Shown here piece by piece: positions 41,010-50,568 of a stretch of 64,000 nucleotides of DNA; position 1 is the stretch's first letter; the number at the start of each line of letters is the position of its first letter. The stretch lies in contig NZ_JACBFS010000008.1 in assembly GCF_022138605.1 (NCBI RefSeq), positions 124,001 to 188,000 on the forward strand. The letters are read 5' to 3'. The notes under the pieces are model-generated. The model worked only from the letters and a program-made list of their open reading frames with translations. It made no database searches and had not been told where the DNA came from. The position numbers and the translations under genes were made by a program. Source of the DNA: Xanthobacter sp. NM-25 (lineage in GTDB: Bacteria; Pseudomonadota; Alphaproteobacteria; Rhizobiales; Xanthobacteraceae).

Positions 41010-42800
41010 TCAGAACTGGGCTTCTTCGAGGGCCATCATGGCCGCCTTGCCGGCCTTGATGGAGCCCCACAGGGCCGCCACCTCGGGCAGGAGCTTCTCC
41101 ATATAGAAGCGGGCGGTGGTGATCTTGGCATCGTAGAAGGCCGCCTCACCGTTGGCGGTGGGCTTCTTCTGCCAGGCCACATCGGCCATGCGCACCCACA
41201 TGTAGCCGAGGGCCACGAGACCGAACAGGCGCAGATATTCGGTGGCGGCGGCGCCGGCCTCTTCCGGGTCCTTGAGGCCCTTTTCCGCGATATGGGCGGT
41301 GGCGAGCTGCAGCGCGCCGAACGCCTTGCTCAGCGGGCCGATGAGCGGGGCGAGGTTCTCGTCGTCCAGCTTGGCATCCATATAGGCCAGCACCGGATGG
41401 AAGAAGGAGCGCAGGTAGCGCCCCATGTGCGCCGGCAGCTTGCGGCCCACCAGGTCCAGCGCCTGCACCCCGTTGGTGCCCTCATAGATCATGGCGATGC
41501 GGGCATCGCGCACATATTGCTCCATGCCGTGGTCGCGGATGTAGCCGTGGCCGCCATAGACCTGCATGGCCCGGGAGCTGTTCTCAAAGCCGAGATCGGT
41601 GAACAGCGCCTTGACGATGGGGGTCATGAGGGCGGTGAAGTCCTCCGCCTGCCGGCGTTCTTCCGGGTCGGCGCTGTGCTCCATCACGTCCAGCGCCCGG
41701 GCCACCCAGCCGCCCAGCGCCCGGCAGCCTTCGTTATAGGCGCGGATGGTCATCAGGGTGCGTCGCACATCCGGGTGCACGATGATGGGATCGGCGGGCT
41801 TGTCCGGGTGCTTGGGGCCGGAGAGGGCGCGGCCCTGCAGCCGCTCCTTGGCATAGGCGACGGCGCCCTGATAAGCCGCCTCGCCGAGGCCGAGGCCCTG
41901 GGTGCCCACCGAGAGGCGCTCCGAGTTCATCATGGCGAACATGGCGCGCATGCCCTTGTGGGGCTCGCCCACCAGCCAGCCGGTGGCGTCATCGAACGAC
42001 ATCTGGCAGGTGGATGAGCCGTGGATGCCCATCTTGTGCTCGATGCCGGTGCACAGCACCCCGTTGCGGGCGCCGACGCTGCCGTCGTCCTTGGGCAGGA
42101 ACTTGGGCACCAGGAACAGGGAGATGCCCTTGATGCCCTTGGGCGCATCCGGCAGGCGCGCCAGCACCAGGTGGATGATGTTCTCGGTCAGGTCCTGCTC
42201 GCCGGCGGAAATGAAGATCTTGTTGCCGGTGATCTTGTAGCTGCCATCCGCCTGCGGCACGGCGCGGGTGCGCACGAGGCCAAGATCGGTGCCGCACTGG
42301 GGCTCGGTGAGGCACATGGAGCCGGACCATGTGCCCGCCACCATCTTGGGCAGGAAGCGGTCCTTCAGCTCCTCGGAGGCATAGGCCTTCAGCGCCTGAT
42401 AGGCGCCGTGGGTGAGGCCGGGGCAGATGCCAAAGGCGAGATTGCCCGAGCACAGCATCTCTTCCACCAGCTTGTTCACCGAAGCCGGCAGCCCCTGGCC
42501 GCCGTATTTCGGATCACAGGCGATGCCGTTCCAGCCGCCCTCGATGAAGGTGGCATAGGCGGCCTTGAAGCCGGCGGGGGTGCGCACCACGCCGTTTTCG
42601 TAGGCGCACCCTTCCTGGTCGGCGCTCTGGTTGAGGGGGGCGAGCACCTCGGTGACGAGCTTGCCGGCTTCGTCCAGCACCGCATCGATGAGATCGGGCG
42701 TCACCTCCTCGAACCCGTCCAGGGCGGCGAGGGCGTCGCTGCCGTGCAATTCGTGCAGCACGAAGCGCATGTCCCGGAGCGGTGGCGTGTAGACCTGCAT
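41010..42800 (-). CDS. Acyl-CoA dehydrogenase, large (FadE/DmdC-like) type
   Basis: A 596-residue FAD-dependent dehydrogenase of the long subfamily with an extra C-terminal domain. It starts MQVYTPPLRDMRFVLHELHG. Motifs are SMCLTEPQCGTDLG (flavin), GNKIFISAGEQD, and the catalytic glutamate in MIYEGTNGVQALDL (~430). This size class includes Bacillus FadE and DmdC (methylthiopropionyl-CoA dehydrogenase). Placement after a FadN-type and thiolase gene favours fatty acyl-CoA. Third gene of the operon, 131 bases after the FadN-type gene. Confidence 0.92.
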   Translation of the reverse strand: MQVYTPPLRDMRFVLHELHGSDALAALDGFEEVTPDLIDAVLDEAGKLVTEVLAPLNQSADQEGCAYENGVVRTPAGFKAAYATFIEGGWNGIACDPKYGGQGLPASVNKLVEEMLCSGNLAFGICPGLTHGAYQALKAYASEELKDRFLPKMVAGTWSGSMCLTEPQCGTDLGLVRTRAVPQADGSYKITGNKIFISAGEQDLTENIIHLVLARLPDAPKGIKGISLFLVPKFLPKDDGSVGARNGVLCTGIEHKMGIHGSSTCQMSFDDATGWLVGEPHKGMRAMFAMMNSERLSVGTQGLGLGEAAYQGAVAYAKERLQGRALSGPKHPDKPADPIIVHPDVRRTLMTIRAYNEGCRALGGWVARALDVMEHSADPEERRQAEDFTALMTPIVKALFTDLGFENSSRAMQVYGGHGYIRDHGMEQYVRDARIAMIYEGTNGVQALDLVGRKLPAHMGRYLRSFFHPVLAYMDAKLDDENLAPLIGPLSKAFGALQLATAHIAEKGLKDPEEAGAAATEYLRLFGLVALGYMWVRMADVAWQKKPTANGEAAFYDAKITTARFYMEKLLPEVAALWGSIKAGKAAMMALEEAQF

Positions 42801-42931
42801 GGCGTTGGCTCCCGAATATCTTGATCTCTGCGCGCGTCTGCCTGGCCCGTGGCCGGCCGCGCGGTGGCTCATCTCTTGGGCCCTCTCCCACGCGGGGAGA
42901 GGGCGTGTTCTCGGGCCTTGCCGGCGCTGCG

Positions 42932-45262
42932 TCAGTTGCGCAGCGGGCGCCCGGTTTCGAGCACGTGCTCGATGCGGTCGAGGGTGGCGTTGGTGCGAAT
43001 GAGCTTCATGAAGCCCTCCCGCTCCAGCTCCAGCAGGCGCGCCTGCGACACCGGCTCGATGTGGTCAGCATCACCCCCGGTGAGCACCTCGGCCAAAGCG
43101 GCGGAGACCACTTTGTCATGCCGGGTGGCCATGCCGCGCCTGGCGAAGCCCTCCACCGCCATCTCCATGGCCACCTTGCCGGACGGGCCGGGCAGGGTGA
43201 GGTCGATGGGCTTGGGCGGCGCGTAGGTCTCCGCCATGGCGAGGGCCCGGGCCTTGGCGTCCGCCAGCAGGCGGTCGCGGTTCATGGTGATGCCGTCGCT
43301 CTCCCGCAGGAACTTCAGCTCCTTCGCCTCGGCGGCGGACTTCGCCACGGTGGCGGTGGAGACCGTCTCGAACACCTTGGACGGCGCCGGCATGGGGCCC
43401 TTGGGGAACATCTTGTCGGTCTGCCAGCGCTCCAGCATGGCGGTGCAGCCACCCCAGGCCGGCAGCACGCCCACGCCGCACTCGACGAGGCCGATGTAGC
43501 TTTCCGCATGGGCCTGCACGGCGCTGGCATGCAGCAGGATCTCGCAGCCGCCGCCCAGGGCCAGGCCCGAGGGGGCCGCCACCACCGGGAAGGGGGCGTA
43601 TTTCATGTCCTGGTAGGCCTTCTGGCCGGTGGCCACCAGCTTCTCCACCTCGCCGAAGGCGCCGATGTTGCAGGCGAAGAGCGCGAGGCCGAGATTCGCG
43701 CCCACCGAGAAGTTCGAGCCCTCATTATAGATGACGAGCGCTTTGTACTTCTCCTTCACCAGCTTCAGCGCCTTGGAGAGCAGGGTGATGATGCCCTCAT
43801 CCAGAGAGTTGCTCTTGGAGGTGAACTCCAGGCAGACCACGCCGTCGCCGATGTCCCACAGAGCGGCGGAGCCGTTCTTGAGCAGCGGCTGGGTCTTCAG
43901 CTTGATGTCGGCCAGCAGCAGCACCCCGTCGGCGCGGACGATGTCATGATAGGCGCCGTCGCTGCCGAGATATTGGCGCGTGCCCGCCTCCACCCGGTAG
44001 AACGGCTGCTGCGCCGCCAGCGCGAGCAGGGGCGGAACTTCCACGCCATCGGCTTGCAGCATGGCGATGAGGCGAGCGGCGCCGATCTTGTCGATCAGCT
44101 CGAACGGGCCCAGCTTCCAATTATAGCCGAGGCGCATGGCATCATCGATGGCGACAATGTCGTCCGCTGCCTCCGGCACCAGCCGCGCCGCATAGGCGAG
44201 GGTGCGGGCCATGACCGCGCGCGCATAGCGCCCGCCAGGGCCAGGCGCCGCCATGAGCGCGGCAAGGTCCCTGCCGCCGCCATCCTCCAGCTCGGCGACG
44301 TTCGCCTTGCCCTGAGGCCGGTAGTCGCCGGTGGAAAGGTCGATGGCTTCCTTCAGCTTCTGGCCGTTCTCGCGGTTGAGCCGATAGAAGCCGCCCTTGC
44401 CCTTGCGGCCGGTGTAGCCGGTGGCGATCATCTTTTCGATCAAGGGCTCGTCCCGCAGGGTGGCGTGGAACGGATCGGTGGCCGGCAGCGCGCGCTTCAG
44501 GGAGCCCTGGACGTGGGGCATCAGGTCGAGCCCCACCAGATCGATGAGGCCGAACACCCCGGTCTTGGGAAAGCCGAACGGGCGGCCCATGACGGCATCG
44601 GCATCCTCGATCCGCAGGCCGAGGGCAAAAGCCTCGCCCACCGCCAGCTGCAGCCAGTAAGTGCCGAGCCGGTTGGCGATGAAGCCGGGGGTGTCCTTGC
44701 AGGTCACCACCGTCTTGCCGAGCTTCACATCGGCGAAGCGGGCGACGGCGGCGACCGTGTCCGGATTGGTCTCAGTCCCCGCCACGATCTCCAGCAGCCG
44801 CATGTAGCGCGGCGGGTTGAAGAAGTGGGTGATGAGGAAGTCGCGGCGGAAGCTCTCCGGTAGCCCGGCCGTCAGATCCGCCAGCGGAATGGTGGAGGTG
44901 TTGGACGACACCGCGGAGCCGGGCCGACGGGCCGCCTCGATCTTGGCGTACAGCGCCTGCTTGATGTCCAGCCGCTCAATGACCGCCTCGACGATCCAGT
45001 CGCAGCTGGCGAGATCGGCGAGATTGTCCTCGATATTGCCGGCGGTGACGAGGCGCGCTGCCTTCTTGGACATGAAGGCGGCGGGATCCGCCTTCAGCAG
45101 CTTGTCGATGGCCTTTTCGGCGATGGCGTTGCGGTTGCTGGCGCCCTCCGGGACGATGTCCAGGAGCAGCACCTCGATGCCCGCATTGGCCACGTGGGCG
45201 GCAATGCCCGCACCCATGACGCCGGCGCCGATGACGGCGACCTTCTTGATCTCGAAGCCCAT
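42932..45262 (-). CDS. 3-hydroxyacyl-CoA dehydrogenase/enoyl-CoA hydratase, FadN-type
   Basis: A 776-residue bifunctional beta-oxidation enzyme. The dehydrogenase half comes first: NAD-binding KKVAVIGAGVMGAGIAAHVANAG at residue 5 onward, SNTSTIPLADL, THFFNPPRYMRLLEIV and GFIANRLG. The crotonase half follows from ~470 (ALVIYNEGSNFSVGANLGL, APSGLALGGGCEILLH, ECGVGVLPAWGG). This order is that of Bacillus FadN and opposite to E. coli FadB. The ATG at 45262 is set by the Rossmann start. The thiolase gene is 11 bases upstream in the same operon. Confidence 0.93.
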   Translation of the reverse strand: MGFEIKKVAVIGAGVMGAGIAAHVANAGIEVLLLDIVPEGASNRNAIAEKAIDKLLKADPAAFMSKKAARLVTAGNIEDNLADLASCDWIVEAVIERLDIKQALYAKIEAARRPGSAVSSNTSTIPLADLTAGLPESFRRDFLITHFFNPPRYMRLLEIVAGTETNPDTVAAVARFADVKLGKTVVTCKDTPGFIANRLGTYWLQLAVGEAFALGLRIEDADAVMGRPFGFPKTGVFGLIDLVGLDLMPHVQGSLKRALPATDPFHATLRDEPLIEKMIATGYTGRKGKGGFYRLNRENGQKLKEAIDLSTGDYRPQGKANVAELEDGGGRDLAALMAAPGPGGRYARAVMARTLAYAARLVPEAADDIVAIDDAMRLGYNWKLGPFELIDKIGAARLIAMLQADGVEVPPLLALAAQQPFYRVEAGTRQYLGSDGAYHDIVRADGVLLLADIKLKTQPLLKNGSAALWDIGDGVVCLEFTSKSNSLDEGIITLLSKALKLVKEKYKALVIYNEGSNFSVGANLGLALFACNIGAFGEVEKLVATGQKAYQDMKYAPFPVVAAPSGLALGGGCEILLHASAVQAHAESYIGLVECGVGVLPAWGGCTAMLERWQTDKMFPKGPMPAPSKVFETVSTATVAKSAAEAKELKFLRESDGITMNRDRLLADAKARALAMAETYAPPKPIDLTLPGPSGKVAMEMAVEGFARRGMATRHDKVVSAALAEVLTGGDADHIEPVSQARLLELEREGFMKLIRTNATLDRIEHVLETGRPLRN

Positions 45263-45273
45263 ACGCGCCTCCC

Positions 45274-46419
45274 TCAGACGCGCTCGAGAATGGTGGCGAT
45301 GCCCTGGCCGCCACCGATGCATTGGGTGGCGAGGGCATATTTGCCGCCTTCGCGCTTCAGCAGTGCCGCCGCCTTGCCGACGATGCGGGCGCCGGTGGCG
45401 CCGAGCGGATGGCCGAGGGCGATGGCCCCGCCATCCAGGTTCAGGGTCTCGTCAGCGATGCCGAGATCCTTCTGGCAGGCCAGCGCCTGGGAGGCGAACG
45501 CCTCGTTGAGCTCCACCACGTTGATGTCGGAGATGGAAAGGCCGGCGCGGGTGAGCGCCTTGCGGGTGGCGGCCACCGGGCCGATGCCCATGATCTCCGG
45601 CGCGCAACCGGCCACCGCCACGCTCTTCAGCCGCGCCAGGGGCTCAAGACCGTTCTTTTCCGCATAGGCTTCCGAGCACACCAGCACCGCTGAAGCACCG
45701 TCGGTGAGGGGAGAGGAGGTGCCGGCGGTCACCGTGCCGTTCTCGTCGAAGGCCGGCTTCAGGCTGGCGAGGGCCTCCAGCGTGGCATCGCGGCGGATGC
45801 AGCCGTCGGTGTCCACGGTCTTGTTCACCTTGCCATTCACATGCACCGGCACGATCTCGGCCTTGAAGCGGCCTTCCGCCTCGGCCTTGGTGGCCTTCTG
45901 CTGGCTCTTGAGCGCGAAGGCGTCCTGGTCGGCGCGGGTGATCTGCCACTTGGCGGCGACGTTCTCGGCGGTCTCGCCCATGCCCATGTATGCGGCGGGC
46001 ATCCGGGCGTAGAGGGCGGCGTTCGGCATGGGGTTGAAGCCCGTCATGGGCACCCGGCTCATGCTTTCGATGCCGGCGCAGATGAAGGCGTCACCCGCTC
46101 CGAGCTGGATTTGCCCGGCGGCCATGTGGACCGATTGCATGGAGGAGCCGCAGAAGCGGTTCACCGTGGTGCCGGCCACCGACTGGGGCAGGCCGGCGAT
46201 CATGCCGATGAGGCGGGCAATGTTGAAGCCCTGCTCGGCCTCGGGAAAGGCACAGCCGACGATGAGGTCCTCGATGTCCTCCACCTTCACCTTGGTGCGC
46301 GCCACCAGCTCGGCCACCACTTGGGCGGCGAGATCATCGGGACGCAGGCGCGCAAGGTCGCCTTTCTTGGCCAAAGTAAAGGGCGAGCGGGCGTAACCCG
46401 CGATCACGACATTCTGCAT
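45274..46419 (-). CDS. fadA: Acetyl-CoA C-acyltransferase (thiolase)
   Basis: A 381-residue thiolase that releases acetyl-CoA from 3-ketoacyl-CoA. The acylated cysteine is C90 in VNRFCGSSMQSVHMAAG; the second active-site residues are His in GGAIALGHPLGATG and Cys in ATQCIGGGQG. ELNEAFASQALA is present. First enzyme gene after the MerR regulator (102-base gap), and likely translated in one operon with the FadN-type gene. The gene symbol follows the fadNAE-like layout. Confidence 0.93.
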   Translation of the reverse strand: MQNVVIAGYARSPFTLAKKGDLARLRPDDLAAQVVAELVARTKVKVEDIEDLIVGCAFPEAEQGFNIARLIGMIAGLPQSVAGTTVNRFCGSSMQSVHMAAGQIQLGAGDAFICAGIESMSRVPMTGFNPMPNAALYARMPAAYMGMGETAENVAAKWQITRADQDAFALKSQQKATKAEAEGRFKAEIVPVHVNGKVNKTVDTDGCIRRDATLEALASLKPAFDENGTVTAGTSSPLTDGASAVLVCSEAYAEKNGLEPLARLKSVAVAGCAPEIMGIGPVAATRKALTRAGLSISDINVVELNEAFASQALACQKDLGIADETLNLDGGAIALGHPLGATGARIVGKAAALLKREGGKYALATQCIGGGQGIATILERV

Positions 46420-46521
46420 GGGGCGTTCCTGCCTGCGTTCTTGTCTGATTGACGTTCTTGTCTGCTTGGATTTTGAATCTGGCCCACGTTGTCGACGCCG
46501 TGGGCGGCGCCTGGTTCCGCT

Positions 46522-46962
46522 TCAGCCGGCGGCCTTCTTGTCGGTGCTGGTGGTGTCGAGGCCGGCGAGGGTCTGCTCCTCGATTTCCTTCAGCTCCGCG
46601 ATGGTCTCTTCCAGGGCGATGCGCTGGTCTTCCAGGCTGTCCAGGCGGGTCTGCACCTTCTTGAGCAGCATCCGCATCTGCTCGGACTGGGTCGGGTCCA
46701 TGTCGTAGAGATCAAGGTATTCCTTGATTTCCCGCAGGGAAAAGCCGAGCCGCTTGCCGCGCAGGATGAGCACCATCCGTGCCCGGTCCCGCTTGGTGTA
46801 GACCCGCATGGTGCCCGCCCGCCGCGGGGTGATGAGACCCTTGTCCTCATAAAAGCGGATGGTGCGCGGCGTCACCGCGAGATCGCGGGCAAGCTCCGTC
46901 ACGGTGAAGAAGGTGTCGGTCAGGCCGCCACCGCTGCTGCTGCTCTTGCCTTTGGATGCCAC
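46522..46962 (-). CDS. MerR family transcriptional regulator
   Basis: A 146-residue regulator. The winged helix-turn-helix is at about 18-85 (FFTVTELARDLAVTPRTIRFYEDKGLITPRR region, then MRVYTKRDRARMVLILRGKRLG). A long dimerisation coiled coil covers about 95-135. There are no metal-binding cysteines, so it belongs to the LiuR-like branch often placed with fatty or branched-chain acid degradation genes. It is upstream of fadA on the same strand and divergent from fadL, and probably regulates both. Confidence 0.9.
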   Translation of the reverse strand: MASKGKSSSSGGGLTDTFFTVTELARDLAVTPRTIRFYEDKGLITPRRAGTMRVYTKRDRARMVLILRGKRLGFSLREIKEYLDLYDMDPTQSEQMRMLLKKVQTRLDSLEDQRIALEETIAELKEIEEQTLAGLDTTSTDKKAAG

Positions 46963-47407
46963 ATCTTCACCTATACGTCATCTGATGGCACCGACGATAC
47001 ATGCTTTGCCTCATGGCGCAAGACCCCGCATTTCATTTTCTTGTGCGCGTGGGCTGCGGAACACCTGCTGTTTTGTGCGCTGCAAAAGACTCCATGTATC
47101 GCCGGACAGCGCATTTGCGATGTGCTGTAATCATCATGTCATCATATATTTCAGTGATACTGACCAATGCCCTGCCGCATCGCTACAGATGCGTGGAGTT
47201 CAGGGAATAATTGGGCTCGCCTCTCGGCTGTATCGTGGTATCGGTACAACACTCCCGGGCTTTCGCTCCGTCAGCCCCTCGGGGTAGCATTTCCAGTGTT
47301 GACGCAGGCATTCGTTTAGGCATGCTGGGTGACGTATAGGGCATCTTAAAAACCTATAGTGCACCGCAGCGTGCCATGCCCGAGGAAACGCCAAGCGAGG
47401 GGGCCCC
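46963..47407. other. Divergent control region between the MerR/fad operon and fadL
   Basis: This 445-base region is less GC-rich than its surroundings. It holds a CCTATA close to the MerR start (46970-46975), a dyad TATAGG-N12-CCTATA near fadL (47335-47358), and a TTGACG-17-ATGCTG pair (47299-47327) as a possible fadL promoter. No gene is seen. Confidence 0.45.
47335..47358. promoter_or_regulatory. Dyad upstream of fadL, possible regulator site
   Basis: TATAGG-N12-CCTATA lies 50 bases before the fadL start, and the same CCTATA half-site occurs next to the MerR gene. It may be the operator of the MerR regulator. Confidence 0.3.
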
Positions 47408-48721
47408 ATGTCCAGGACCAACGTCATTGCCCGGCGCGCCGGAAGTCTTGTTCTGCCATTGGTTGTCTGCACTGCTGCGGCGCAGGCCCATGCGGGCGGC
47501 TTCGGCCTGCGGGAGCAAAGCTCCTACTTCCAGGGGACGTCCTTTGCCGGGACCGCCGCGGGGGGCGAGGGGCTGGCCGGCATGTTCTGGAACCCGGCGG
47601 CCATCAATTTCACGCCCGGTCTCAGCCTCGAATCAAATTTCACCTACATCATGCCCCATGCGTCCATCGACGTGTTCCAGGCGAGCGCGCCGCTGACCGG
47701 CGCCAACCTCGGCAACAACGGCGTCGGCGACATCATCGACGACGCGCTGCTGCCCACGGTGTTCGCTTCCTACGCCTGGGACAAAATCGCCATCGGCTTC
47801 GGCTTGACGGTGCCGTTCGGCCTCGTCTCGGACGCTCCCTGCAATTGGTCGGGCCGTTACTATGGCTGCTATAGCCGGATCTTCGACATCAACTTCCAGG
47901 CCTCCATGGCCTACAAGGTGAATGATTGGCTCACCCTCGGCGGCGGGTTCAGCATCAACTACATGGATGCCCGGCTCTCCAACGCCACATTCACCGGCAT
48001 CGTGCCGCCGACCAATAATCTTTACGCCCAGGTCAATGGTGACGACCTCGGCTTCGGCATCAATCTCGGCGTGCTCCTGACCCCCTGGAAGGGGACCACC
48101 ATTGGCATCGGCTACAAGTCGGCCATGGACCAGAACCTGGAAGGCACGCTGGATCTGTTCTTCCAGCAGGCGCAGCTGGCCCGCTATGCGGCGTCGGCAG
48201 GCATCACCCTTCCCGCGCAGGTGACCGCCTCGGTGCGCTCGCAGGTCAGTCCGGAGTGGACCCTGCTCGGCACCGTGGAATGGACCAACTGGTCCTCTGT
48301 CGATGAACTGGTGGTGCGCACCCCCACCGCCGTGGCCAGCGTGCTCGATCTCGCCTGGAAGGACGGCTGGTTCTTCGCCGGTGGCGCCGAATACAAGTGG
48401 GATCCCAAGCTCACCCTGCGGGCGGGCCTTGCCTATGAGCTGACCCCGGTGCCGGATGAGACGCGTTCGCCGCGGCTGCCCGACACCAACCGGCTGTGGC
48501 TGTCCGGCGGCTTAACCTACGCCGTGACCGAGCAACTTTCCATGGACTTCGCCTACAGCCACATCTGGGGGGAATCGAGCCCCATCGAGCAACTGCCCAC
48601 CCAGCCGGGCAACGCGCTGCGCGGCGTGCTGATCGGCGAGGTCAACAGCGGCTACGTGGATCTCGTGTCGGTGGGCCTGCGTTATAAGTTCGGCGAGCTG
48701 GCCCCGGCCGCCATCCGCTGA
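47408..48721 (+). CDS. fadL: OmpP1/FadL family outer membrane long-chain fatty acid transporter
   Basis: A 437-residue outer-membrane beta barrel. A signal peptide ends near AQAHAGGFGLREQS, where GGFGLREQS is the conserved mature N-terminus that forms the hatch. AGMFWNPAAINF is the FadL NPA motif. Many amphipathic strands follow, and the C-terminus ends in a strand (DLVSVGLRYKFGELAPAAIR) rather than a terminal Phe. It would move fatty acids across the outer membrane for FadD, encoded 195 bases downstream. The ATG at 47408 is preceded by AGGGGGC. Confidence 0.93.
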   Translation: MSRTNVIARRAGSLVLPLVVCTAAAQAHAGGFGLREQSSYFQGTSFAGTAAGGEGLAGMFWNPAAINFTPGLSLESNFTYIMPHASIDVFQASAPLTGANLGNNGVGDIIDDALLPTVFASYAWDKIAIGFGLTVPFGLVSDAPCNWSGRYYGCYSRIFDINFQASMAYKVNDWLTLGGGFSINYMDARLSNATFTGIVPPTNNLYAQVNGDDLGFGINLGVLLTPWKGTTIGIGYKSAMDQNLEGTLDLFFQQAQLARYAASAGITLPAQVTASVRSQVSPEWTLLGTVEWTNWSSVDELVVRTPTAVASVLDLAWKDGWFFAGGAEYKWDPKLTLRAGLAYELTPVPDETRSPRLPDTNRLWLSGGLTYAVTEQLSMDFAYSHIWGESSPIEQLPTQPGNALRGVLIGEVNSGYVDLVSVGLRYKFGELAPAAIR

Positions 48722-48915
48722 CGGTTCGTGGGGGCGGGCGGCTCGGGCCTTGGCCTTAAGACGCCCCGCGCCCGCGCCGCTGCCGTGACCACCGCCGAAA
48801 AACCGCGCACAGACGCGGAGACCGCAGGACAACAGATATAGCGGGTCGGCCGCGGTGTGGCGCTGCTCCAGCCAGGGGTTGCCGCCATCCCTTCCGGCCC
48901 TCGGGGAGAACGCCT

Positions 48916-50568
48916 ATGCTCGATCGTCTCGATGGGGGCGCCATCGTGCCCGTTCCGGTGCCGGAGCTGCTTGAGGCCAGCGTCGCCGCCTTCGCGACGC
49001 GCCCCGCGCTCAATTTCTTCGGTCGCAAATGGACCTACGGGGATTTGGGGCGGCTGGTGGACCAGGTGGCCGCGGGCCTGCAGGCGGAGGGCGTCGGCCC
49101 CGGCAGCAAGGTGGGCCTGTGCCTGCCCAACACGCCCTATTCGGTGATCTTCTTCTTTGCCGTGATGAAGGCGGGCGGCACGGTGGTGAATTTCAGCCCG
49201 CTCTATGTGGAGCGCGAGCTGCGCCACCAGATCCGCGATTCCGGCACGACGATGATGGTGGTGCCGGACCTGAAGATCATCCATGCCCGGGTCGCCGCAG
49301 TGGCCCATGAGGCGGGCCTGCGCCGCATCGTCGTGTGCCCGATGGCCGGTGTGCTGCCCACCGTGAAGGGCATCCTGTTCAGCCTCTTCAAGCGCAAGGA
49401 CCACGCGGTGTTTGATCTCGGCGATGGTCTGCATCTGCCGTTCGATCGGCTGCTGGCCCATGGCGCCACACCGAAGTCGGTGCGGATCGATCCCGTCAAC
49501 GATATCGCCGTCCTGCAATATACCGGCGGCACCACCGGCGTGCCCAAGGGCGCCATGCTGACCCATGCCAATGTCTCCGCCAATGCCCGTCAGGTGCTGC
49601 GGCATGCGGATTGCGAGCGTATCGGCGTCTCCAAGGTGCTCGGCGTCCTGCCGCTGTTCCACGTCTTCGCCATGCAGACGGTGATGATCATTCCCATCTG
49701 CCTGGGGGCCGAGATCGTGCTGGTGCCGCGCTTCGCCTTGGGCGACGTGCTGGATCTCATCGAGGCGGAAAAGCCCACCATGTTCCCCGGCGTGCCCACC
49801 ATCTATGCCGCCATCAACGGCGCGCCGGGCATCGAGCGGCGGGACCTGACGGCGCTCACCCTGTGCATTTCCGGTGGCGCTCCACTGCCGAAGGAGGTGC
49901 GCGAGCGCTTTGAGGTCCTCACCGGCTGTAAGCTGGTGGAAGGCTATGGGCTCAGCGAGACATCGCCGGTGGTCAGCGCCAATCCGCCGCTGGGCCTGGT
50001 GAAGGATGGCTCGGTGGGCACCGCATTGCCGGAGACGATGATCGAGATTCACGATCTCGCGGATCCGCAGCGGCTGTGCCCGATGGGCGAGAAGGGGGAA
50101 GTGTGCGTGCGCGGCCCGCAGGTGATGCGCGGCTACTACAATCGGCCGCTGGAGACCGCCGACGCCTTCCTCAACGGGGCCCTGCGCACCGGCGATGTGG
50201 GCTATCTCGATGCCGACGGCTACCTGTTCCTGGTGGACCGCATCAAGGACGTGATCCTGTGCGGCGGCTACAATGTCTACCCGCGGGTTATCGAGGAGGC
50301 GCTCTACCTGCACCCGGCGGTGGCGGAGGCGGTGGCCATCGGCATTCCCGACAGCTATCGCGGCCAGGCCCCGAAGGCGTTCGTCACCCTGCGCGAGGGC
50401 GCGCAGGTGAGCCCGGCGGACCTCATGGAATTCCTCTCCGCCCAGATCTCCAAGATCGAGATGCCGCGCGAGATCGAGATCCGCGACAGCCTGCCGAAGA
50501 GCGTGGTTGGCAAGCTTTCCAAGAAGGAACTGGTGGAAGAGGAGCGGGCGCGCACGCCGGGTCAGTAG
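48916..50568 (+). CDS. fadD: Long-chain fatty acid--CoA ligase
   Basis: A 550-residue adenylate-forming enzyme that activates fatty acids as acyl-CoA at the inner membrane. The P-loop is YTGGTTGVPKGAMLTHAN (~197). The adenylation core has VEGYGLSETSPV, the FACS motif is NGALRTGDVGYLDADGYLF, and the catalytic lysine is in KSVVGKLSKKEL near the end. GGGGAGAA precedes the ATG. Together with fadL upstream and the fadA-fadN-fadE operon it completes uptake and degradation. It converges with the anion transporter gene and the two overlap by 7 bases. Confidence 0.92.
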   Translation: MLDRLDGGAIVPVPVPELLEASVAAFATRPALNFFGRKWTYGDLGRLVDQVAAGLQAEGVGPGSKVGLCLPNTPYSVIFFFAVMKAGGTVVNFSPLYVERELRHQIRDSGTTMMVVPDLKIIHARVAAVAHEAGLRRIVVCPMAGVLPTVKGILFSLFKRKDHAVFDLGDGLHLPFDRLLAHGATPKSVRIDPVNDIAVLQYTGGTTGVPKGAMLTHANVSANARQVLRHADCERIGVSKVLGVLPLFHVFAMQTVMIIPICLGAEIVLVPRFALGDVLDLIEAEKPTMFPGVPTIYAAINGAPGIERRDLTALTLCISGGAPLPKEVRERFEVLTGCKLVEGYGLSETSPVVSANPPLGLVKDGSVGTALPETMIEIHDLADPQRLCPMGEKGEVCVRGPQVMRGYYNRPLETADAFLNGALRTGDVGYLDADGYLFLVDRIKDVILCGGYNVYPRVIEEALYLHPAVAEAVAIGIPDSYRGQAPKAFVTLREGAQVSPADLMEFLSAQISKIEMPREIEIRDSLPKSVVGKLSKKELVEEERARTPGQ

